From Amoebophrya sp. AT5.2 (lineage: Eukaryota; Sar; Dinophyceae; Syndiniales; Amoebophryaceae), in the NCBI GenBank assembly GCA_005223375.1, contig RXOD01005265.1:1-15023 (forward strand): a stretch of DNA of 15,023 bases, read 5' to 3'. The notes beneath the pieces were generated by a model. The model was not told the DNA's origin. It worked only from the letters and a program-made list of their open reading frames with translations, and made no database searches. Below are positions 1 through 9,200 of this stretch, piece after piece; the first letter of the stretch is position 1; each line of letters starts with the position of its first letter. Position numbers and translations under genes: made by a program.

Positions 1-90
1 CACGCGCCGGAGCCGCGTCCGAAGTGTTCTACTTCGTGATCAGTTTCGGTCTGATCTTCTTGTGTCGAGAGGGCAGACCCGCTTTTAGCA
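1..90 (+). repeat. 5' LTR, 3'-terminal part
   Basis: Bases 1-90 match 11388-11477 with one difference: G at 24 here, A at 11411 there. The repeat stops at CA (89-90), after which the two copies diverge, so 90 is the likely LTR end. It contains a 6-bp inverted repeat, GATCAG (38-43) and CTGATC (51-56), around a 7-nt loop. The part upstream of position 1 is missing, so LTR length, promoter and cap site cannot be judged. Confidence 0.9.
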
Positions 91-91
91 G

Positions 92-102
92 TGGTAGCGG
101 AT
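92..102 (+). promoter_or_regulatory. Primer-binding site candidate (tRNA-primed reverse transcription)
   Basis: TGGTAGCGGAT starts two bases after the LTR end. Many copia elements have a PBS of the form TGGTAKC..., complementary to the 3' end of initiator Met tRNA (...GCTACCA). The first seven bases fit the yeast and animal initiator ends; the rest cannot be tested without this organism's tRNA. The site overlaps the left arm of a hairpin at 97-132. Confidence 0.6.
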
Positions 103-132
103 CGAGCGGTTTCAACCGCTTCGACTATCCGC
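97..132 (+). other. Hairpin overlapping the primer-binding site
   Basis: Outer arms GCGGAT (97-102) and ATCCGC (127-132) pair perfectly. The inner arms AGCGGTT (105-111) and AACCGCT (114-120) also pair perfectly around a 2-nt loop, and CG/CG pairs lie between the two stems. In the genomic RNA this would form one bulged stem that partly sequesters the PBS. Structure near the PBS is common in retroviruses and retrotransposons; a role here is inference. Confidence 0.5.
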
Positions 133-200
133 ACGGAGCCGAGGAGAAGAAGTTCCACCGCAACAATCAAGAGCCCACGGCGAACCTTCCATCTCCGTGC

Positions 201-3200
201 ATGGAATCTTCCGATTCCGTGCCAGCCAACAAGCGGAAGCGGACCTACGAGTCTTCGATTTCCGGAATGTCCTACGTTGAGCAAGGACATACGGTCTTTC
301 CGCCAGGACTCGAGGCCGAGATGGACGAATTCGCGAACTTAGCAGAAGAGTTGTACCCCGCCAACGAGGGATCGATCCCGGCCGGTTTAACGCCGCAGGT
401 GGAGCAGAGCTCGGGATCTGCGGACGGAGGAATGGCCCCTCCGCCACCGCCGGGAGGCGAGGTAGACTCTCCGAGTCGCGCGTCGGGTCAGTACGATCTG
501 TTTCCGGACGGCGACCACGATGCCCACGCCGCCATCGCAGCGCGCCATCGACAGAACGCGAGCGTTGGAGGAGGGCAACCGAACCAGGGAGCCAATCAAG
601 TACTGCCAGGTGTAAATCTTGGTCCCGGTTATGTGAATCAGCAAACTGGCGGATTCGTGCCCATGGGGCAAGGGCTGCTGGGACTCAGCGGACCAACGAA
701 TCAGCCGATGATCACTGCCGGGGGAGCCAGCAACGTGCAAGGCATGGGGATGCAGATGCCAACTGCAGGCGGAGCAGGTGCACCTGGGGGACTTGGAGGA
801 CCCCTCGATCTGAACGCGGGCATCTCTCCCTTCGTACAACAGAATGGGATGCCGAGCGTGTATGATCAGGCGATCGCGCAAAAGATGTTGCAGCGCACGA
901 ACGTGCTCGCACAGCACGGGCAGAACCTTGGGGACCAAGTCCAGCAGGTTTTGCAGGCGGGGGAAAGTAATTTCCAAAACTTCTCCCAGAGCGTGGCGCA
1001 TACGCAACAAGAGAATCTGCTCCGGCAACAGCAGCTTGCGCAGCAGCAGCGTGCGCAGCAAGAGGAGCAGCAGAGAATCCAACAGCAGCAGATGCAGCAG
1101 CAGGCGCTACTGCAACGACAACAGCAGCAAGCTTCTCTCGCGCAGCAGCAACTCCAACAGGCACAGCATTTTCAAAGCCAGGTGCAGACGCAGATGAGCA
1201 CGGCTGACTCTCGGTTCGGGACTCAGCAGGGAATCATTCAGCTGCAAGGGCAATCCATTGCGAGTCTCACTGGAAAACTCGAAATGCTGACTGGACTGGT
1301 GGAGCAGTTGCAGCAAGGAGGGGGCACCGCAGCCCAACAACCGTCAGGAGCTGCCTCGCTCTCTGCTTCCAGGACTGCTGTCGGACCGCAACCGGGGTCG
1401 AAGAATGGAGGGAATCCCTTCAGTCGACCGGATCACGACCAGGTGTGGCGATGCGACAATCCGGCATGCAACGCTCCTGCAATGGAGACGCGTTGCCCCG
1501 GATGCGACCGCAAGTTCTGCAACAATTGCTTGGGGACGCATGTCTGCGGTTACACCGTCCCAACTCGAGGAGGACTCGGCTCAGGAAAAGGAGGAAAGAG
1601 CAACACTTTTCCCTCCGCAGGAGCAGGAGGGTTTCCTCAGAATCCGGGCGCTGCGCCGTTCATGCCGAATCCTGGAGTTGGTGGAGCTGCTGGTGGTGCA
1701 GGTTTTGTGCCAGGAGCATACCCGCAAGGTTTCTGTCCGCCTGTCGGACCGCAAGGAGGCATCAGCTGGGGATACGGATCGGCTCTGCGGGCGAACAACC
1801 TTGCCGGTCCCGGATCTCCTGGCGGCGCTGCCTACATGGGATTCGGAATCGAGTCGCTGCCTTTGCCGACTGCGGTAGATCCGACTGGGGGCAATGACCA
1901 ATTTGGAGGAGTGGTGGAAAGGAAGCGGCACACTTTCAAGAAAATCTACTTCGAAAGTGAGTACAAGCTGACGCACCGCGCAAAACCTCCTGAGAACTTG
2001 GTTCTGCGGGCGCGGGATCGACTTCCAGACAAACCAGCACCGGCGCAGCAGTCATACAACAACTTCGAGGAGTGGTTGGCAGCGATGGAGAGCTACCTGA
2101 CCAAGCTCGTGCAGAAACCGCCGATGTGCGACCAGGCATACTTGTTCCCGGAGGAACTGGAGAACGAGATCTTGGAAGATTGTCTGTACGAGCCGCACAA
2201 GGAGACCACGGAGGCTGCCCGACCTTCTGCGCAGAGTAAATTTGCCCGGTGCATGCCTTTGAAGATGCGACAGAAAGTACGAGGCCAGCGTTTTCAGCGG
2301 CGGCATCGGCACACGCTAACCTTCCTGAACCTGACGTACCGGCTGTACGAAGTGTACAAGGGGAGCTTCGTCCGCAACCGCGAAGAGCGGGACGCCTTCT
2401 ACGATTTCAAGCGCAACGCAAATGAAGGCGACGCGGAAAAGCTCGCGCGGTACGCCGAGGTGTCGCAGGCAGCTAACCAAAACCTGTACCCGTCCCTGCT
2501 GGACAACCGTCAGGACGTGTGGGAGGAGCTGCTGCGAAAGGTCCCGGATATCGATCAGGACGCGATCGGATCGATGATGATGCACCCGGAGTACCGCTCG
2601 CCCAAGGTCCCGTTCATCGAGAACTACATGAATTTTCTCGAGGACCGCGACGAGTACCTGGGGTTCATGAATCGGAGAAAGTCCAACCCGAAGGTCGGAG
2701 CATTGGACGAACAGGTGGCGGCGGCGAAAGTAGACCCCAAGAGCAGATTTAAGTACAACCCACGCAATCCCGCCGGCAACTTCGGGGATCGCTCTAGGAT
2801 GAAGGGCGGCGCCGGCGGAAACAAGGGCGGGGGTAAAGGCGGTGTGCGAAAGGGAGGAGGAAAAAATTCCAATCGCGCCATCCGCTGCAAAATGTGCTGG
2901 GGAAACCATGCGACCGAATCCTGCACTTACAAGGAGCCGGTCTGCCGCATCTGTTTCAAACCGGACCACTTCGAGGTGAAGTGTCCGAACAAACCGCAGA
3001 CCAAGGTTGCTGCGGTGATGGGCACGAACGAGTTCAGTAGTAAGCCACTGACCGAGCGCGTGGCAGCTGTTCTGGGTGAGTTGTCGACCTCCGAGAAGGA
3101 GCGGGTGATGCTGGTCACGATCGATGAGGACGACACCGAGCGGAAATATGTGATCCAGGATCGCTGCATCGAGGGGAACAGCGAACGGGTCTACTGTACT

Positions 3201-6200
3201 GAAGTGAACGACGACTACGCCTACCAGTGCGAGATCGTCCTCGGAGTGCAGGGCGACGAAGAAGAGGACTGGGAAGAGGAAGCAGCCGCTGGCAGGTATA
3301 GTGCCAGTTCCGGCTCTGCCTCTGCGACCGGAGGAGACGACGACGGGGCCGCCTCTGAAGTGAGTGAAGGTGTGGCGCTTGCGCGCGAGCCGGTCACTCG
3401 CTCCGTCATGACCACCGAGGACCTTTCCTTCTTCGACTTTGCGCTGAACAAGAACGGCTACGTTTCCGGAAAGAGCGCTACGCCTGAGGACGGGGGTGAG
3501 TTGTGTGCATTTGAGGTGCATCAGGAGGCGATGAAGTTGCTGAATGCTCACCCTGCAGCTGCAGTTCCTTCGACGCCAGAGAAAGCGCGGGACGAAGGAA
3601 CCGAGGGCGTACTGTTCACGACGGAGACGGACGAGATCCAGCTGGACAGTGGATACACGAACAAAGTCTACGTGGACACGAACACCTGCCAGACCAACCG
3701 GCGGCTTGGTGAAAAGAACGGGCTGGAGGTGCCGTACCACCCGGTCAACGAAATGTCTGGGGGCATCGGGAACTCGAAGCAGAAGATTCTCGCCAAGTGC
3801 ACGCTGCCTTTCCGCATGGAGCGCGAGGATGGCTCGGTGTATGCCTATGGCTTCGAAGAGGTGACCGAGACTCCGGAGGGACCGAATCTGGGCGGTCTGA
3901 CGCTGCAGAAGAAGACTTTCTGCTCCACGATTTGCGACGTAGGTGAGCCGAACTACATTCGTGGTCACGACGGAACCTGCATCGTGAACTTCGAGGGAAA
4001 GCGCCAGATCTTCCACAAGATCTTCAGCATGAACGAACGGGACTACGAGAGGCTGAGGCAGATTCAGCAGAACAACAAAAGGTCCGACTGGTGCCGTCCT
4101 GTTTTTGAGGTGCCTCTCGATCCGGTGAAGGTTGCGCGGAAGAAGCCCGAGTTTCCGTACGATCCTCGCCCCATCAGCTTCTACGACGAGATCTCGGCGG
4201 CTGAGCAGCTGAAGGAGGAGGAACAGGTCATGTTCACGCACCAGGACGGAGAAGGCCTGGGGATGCTGAAGTTCCAGCAGAAAGAGCTGACGGCGGAAAC
4301 GCGCTGCGACTGGCCGATGACGCTTTTGGAGGACGACGTCGACAAAAGGCAGGAAAAGTCTTCGCAGGAGAAGCACACCAAGCTGGAGGTCGGAGCTGGG
4401 CAACGCAGCGACGTACCGCGCGCGTTCCACACACCGCCGCAGACCAGCCGCGGTTTGGAACAGATCATGGGACCAGTGCCATTTGGTCTCGCCGAAGCAG
4501 GAGCACTTCGCGCGGAAAAGGCTGAGGAGGTTTTTCCCGCGGCGGCGAGTGGTGATCAACCTGACAGCCACTGGGAGGTCACCACTGCTCAGCTGCGGCG
4601 CGAGGGCGACGTTGGCGGATACGCGGTATTTCGGATGACGGATTTCGGCTTGGAGGTAACGCCAGCCATCCCGACATGGCTTAAGAACCGCGTGCGACTC
4701 CGGAGAGTCACCGACGTCCTACGACAGCGACCTGCGTGCCCGGACCTGTCCAGCGACTGGATGAAGCGGGCGAATCAAATCGAACAGAAGATCAGCGACG
4801 GGAAGCTGGCTTATGTGACGATCGACTACTACTTTCACTTGCCGCAGACGATTCCAAAGCGTGCCCCGACGTGGATGTCGAGCAAGGAAGAGGAAGACTA
4901 CCAGCTTCGCATGACGGACCGAAAGCGGGGGCGCTTGTCCATCGAGCAGCACAAGGCGTCGATTCCTGTCGAGCACAAGACTCTCTACAAGAATATCGGC
5001 GCGGGGATCATGAAGTCGGCGGTGCACAACGCACCAACCGCTGACAAGTTCCTGAAGCAACCCGGCAAGCTCGAGGACGTCCGGATTTTTACGTGCCGCG
5101 ATCTTGTCGATGTCCCGCCCGTGATCAGGGAGACCGCCAAAGTCTTCCGCGTGGAGGAACGTGATGACCTTGGCGTGGGACTGCTCGACGTGCAGTCCTC
5201 GCATAACTGGATGTGGCGGCCGAAGCTGACCGAGAAAGTGGTGGAGACCGGGTTCACGGATTCATTCGTGAACAGGGTGACGGACGAGCAGCTGAAGCCG
5301 ATCACGCAGCATCTCCGTGGCGGTAAGCGCGTGATTCTGCAATGCAGCAGCGGCGTCGGACTCAGCGTCGCCATCGCTGAACGCCTGAGGACTTCGGTGT
5401 ATGGAAAAAATGGAAAGGTCTATCACGCGTCCGCGCCGATCGAACTTTTCATTCACGACTTGTCCTTGACTCCTGGTGGAGTGGCAATCCGCTACACTGA
5501 AGACGAACGGGTGCGGGTCGACACGGTGCTCTCGCCTACGCGGTCGATGACGGCCGACGAGCGGAAGAAGGTTCGTCTGATCCAAGAGATTCTTTTTCTG
5601 CACGGGAAGCTCCAGAGCGAGAAGCGATGCTGGGAGCAGGCCAAGAGCCGGCTGAAAGACATCTCAGAAAAGGCACTCCGGCAGCTGCTGAAGGTTGCCC
5701 GACGCGACTCTGTCGCACGGCTGAACCTCGCGCTGGGAGTGCGGCGGAAGAACATTACCTCCCTGACCAACTACGAGGCGTTGCGATCGGGAGGGGTGAC
5801 TTTCATTGACGCCACGTTCTTCACGGAATTCGGGTTCATTTATTCTGCAATCGGGGGTATGAGCGGAGCCGACGGGCGGGGCCGCCACTCCGTGAGTGGA
5901 TTAAAGTGGAAACTCGAACCGTTTCTCCAGAAGAGTGGGCTGGACGCCGAGGAGCAGGAGCGAATTCGTCAGGGGATTATGTTCAACATGCAGGACGGAT
6001 TCTCAACGCGACTACTGCGGGGGAAGGCTTCCCCGTCTGTGGAAGACGTCGCACGTGCGGTCCGCCGCTTCCTCTCTCTGCTCATTGTGCGCCGGCGCAT
6101 CTACGGGGACGCTGGGCTCGAGAATCTCGGACTGAAGGACTGGAAAGCTCTTGCCGATTCGGGGCGAACCATACAGATTCTGCCCTCGGGAAAAGCAGTC

Positions 6201-9200
6201 TACAAACTCGAACGCCGTTTCCTCTCGGTGAAAACGGCGCACAACCGGATGCGACGCCTGCCAGAGTTCCACGGAATGGGACTCCAGTACCTCCTCGACG
6301 AGATCGATGAGATGATGGATCATCTGTCGACAGTGCGGCTGCAAGGGCGCACGCCCGCGCAGGCTTTCTGGGGGTTAGAGGAGTCCAGGCCGGAGATGTT
6401 GACCCATCCCGATGATGTGGCTGTGGAGCGCCACTCCTGGGGGGACATCAACATTCATCGGCTGACCGAGGGCCGGCTGCGCATCACGTCCGAGTTGCTC
6501 GAGATGCAGAACGGTCCTGACTTCGTCGCGGGGGTCAAGCGGATCGTCGCGAACTGCCTCTCGCAGTGCAGAGAAGAGGCTGACGAGGACAGCTGGGAAG
6601 TCGGGGACGAGTTAAACTACTACAACCAGAAGAACAAAACGCACAAGCGCGTGAGGTTGTTGCAGAAGCTGCCGGACCAGGGTGCAGGGGGTTACACGTA
6701 CGTGTGCCAAGCAGATCGTGGGACGATCACGGCGAAGAAGGAAAACCTGTGCGGCGGTTTCGATCTCGACCACTTCTTCAACCTTCCTGGAGAGCTGCAA
6801 CCGGTTACGTCGGCGGACTACAGGCGAGGCGGGCGGCTTTACAAAGCGCAGAAGACTTGGGCAGAAAATAATTTGCTCGATGTCGATCTCGAACTCCAGG
6901 TCCCGACGAACGCGTTTAGCCACGAATCCGGTCCTTTCTACTCGTTTTCCCCCCCCCGGAAGGGGACCAAGCGGAAATCGAAAACAGAGCCGCTTGTTGA
7001 GGAATCCGAGGACAGCGTGGAGGTGGAGGTTTCGGATGAAGACCCAGAGCTCCCGCCTGTTGACGAGTTGATGCAGGCGCCGGCGCCTGCAGGAGAAATG
7101 GACACGGATCCGGACTTTGCACCCGGGAATGCAGAAGCCGATGGGGTTCAGCAAGAGGACGGCGATCCCATGGACGTCGGTTTTCTGGTTGAGCTCGGAG
7201 GCGAGTTTCGGGATGTGCTGGATGAGGATCCGCTGTGCCGCAATTCCTGCTTCGTGCGCGTCGATGCGGATGAGCCGGGGGCTGAGGAAGAAGTCGCTTT
7301 CACCACCAGCAGCGACACCTGGTGCGAAGACGAGACCACGCTCACTCGGTTCCACGGCGAGGCGCGGCAGGCGCGGTTCACTCCCACAAAAGTATCTGGG
7401 GTTGTGGGTGACGTGGCTAGCAAGCTGGAGGACCATCGGATCACGACGTGCCAATTCGTCGACGGAAAACCGCGAACGGAGATCGCGGACCAGTGGCGAA
7501 TAGGGACCGAGCCTTCACCTACCGCGCACAAGGCGATGCCCGACCAGCGAAAGTGGACAGGGAAGACGGTCTTCTTCAAGCGACTGGGAAGCATCGGCGA
7601 GAAGCTCCTCAGCGACATCCCGGAAGCGGTGGCGGCTGCAGCAGGAAAACCGGAAGACGACGAGGGCGGAGACGACCTCGATGGGCCGCGGACGCTGGCC
7701 GAGTTCATTCGGAATCCTAAGCGCGAAGACCGGCGGACAATCAATAAACTGCTGCTGCACGAGAAGGAAGGACCGCTGAAGGAGGACAGCATGCTTTGGC
7801 AGATGATTGTGGAGCGGACCTTCGAAAAGCAGGACGGGGCGCAGTTTTGTCCGACCGGGATCGAGATCATCCGCGGCTGGAAAGACGAACAGCGTGAGCT
7901 TTCGGACCCGGCGACGCAGAAGGAAGTTTTGCTCAGCTGGGGACGTGGGAAGGTTCGCGTAGTAAAGAACAAGGCCGAGTTCGTGCAGGCAGGAGGCGAG
8001 ACGACGGTGCGGCTAGTGCTGTGTAGCCTAAGTCCGCACGAGTCCAGGCCCGATCTCGGACTACTCTCGGTGCTGGATCCGCAGGTGGCGGAACATGCGG
8101 AGGTCGTGGAGAAGCTGCATGGCGCGTTAAAATGGGCCGACTCGGACCATAGCTTCATCTACGACGGGCAAGGGCTTGCTTCACCTGACCTGCTGACCAA
8201 AGGGCACCTGACCGAATGGGGGAAGCTGCTGGACAACAACTTGGTCGAAAAATGGACTGAGGGGGTCCCGTGCTCGGATGAAGGTATCCTCACCTCCAGA
8301 GCAATCGCGGACCTCAAGATGGTCACCCCGTGGCACTTTAAAGTTGCCGTGAGGTTAGTGCCGGGAGGGCATAAAAGTACGGTGAGCGCAACGGCGGAGA
8401 GCCCCACCCTCTCCGAACTCGAGTTGCGAATGATCATCTCCAGTCTACGGCGAGTACGAGGGAAGCGCATTTTGCGGAGTGGGGATGTGCCCCGCGCTTT
8501 TCTGAAAAACCTGCGGTTCAAGGCGTCGAACAGGCCGAGGTTTAAATTTCCTTTTAACGTGACGCAGGACTTTGTGCTCCGCGAACTTAAAGGGAAGTTT
8601 GGGATTGGGCCAGGTGATGTGTTCGTCATGAACATTAGCCTGTATGGGCTGCGCGAGGCGGCACTAATGTGGTATCGAACCTTTTCGCAATTCCTATTTG
8701 CAATTGGTTTTCGATCCACAGCGACCAGTCCCTGCGTGTTTCGGAGGGGAAGCAGTTTCGTGGGAGTGCACGTGGACGACCTTCTGTTCTGCGGGGACGA
8801 AGAAGGTTTCCAGTACCTGGCCAGCGAGCTGCGGAAGAGGTTCCAGCTGGAAAAGTGGACGGACGCCGTGGACGGGCTGGCGTTCACCGGAATCCAGGTG
8901 CACTTCGACGAAAAGGCGGAAACGGTCAATCTCTCGATGCGGCAGAAGATCGAGGAACTGAAACCAGGTGAGGTTCCGGACGATCTGGAGCGGCCGCTGA
9001 ACGAGGAAGAGGTCTCCTGTCTGAAAGGGAAGAGGGGGTCGCTGCTGTTCGTGGGACGCGCGCACCCGGAGGTAACCCTTCCCACTCGGACGCTAGCGAT
9101 AGGGAGCGATCAGGAGAAGGACGGGAGGTGGACGAAGTCGCAAAATGGGATCATCGCGAGGGCGAAGATGGAATCGAACGGGACGACGATCGATTTGTCC

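Noticed and set aside
24..32. Heat-shock-element-like GAA...TTC around the LTR start of frame (GAAGTGTTC)
   Set aside because: The spacing is three bases rather than two and there is no third repeat, so it does not match the consensus.
24..200. Translation start at GTG 24 giving a hydrophobic N-terminus for the polyprotein
   Set aside because: GTG is not a usual eukaryotic nuclear start, and the segment lies mostly in the LTR; ATG 201 is the first in-frame ATG. Kept only as a finding about the ATG/GTG difference.
2316..4571. A 751-codon open frame on the minus strand
   Set aside because: It lies entirely opposite the Gag/protease coding region, shows no recognisable motif, and is explained by GC-rich sense codons that rarely give antisense stops.
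7148..8158. A 336-codon minus-strand open frame, Ser-rich
   Set aside because: Ser/Arg-rich low-complexity translation opposite the acidic IN-RT linker is typical of an antisense shadow.
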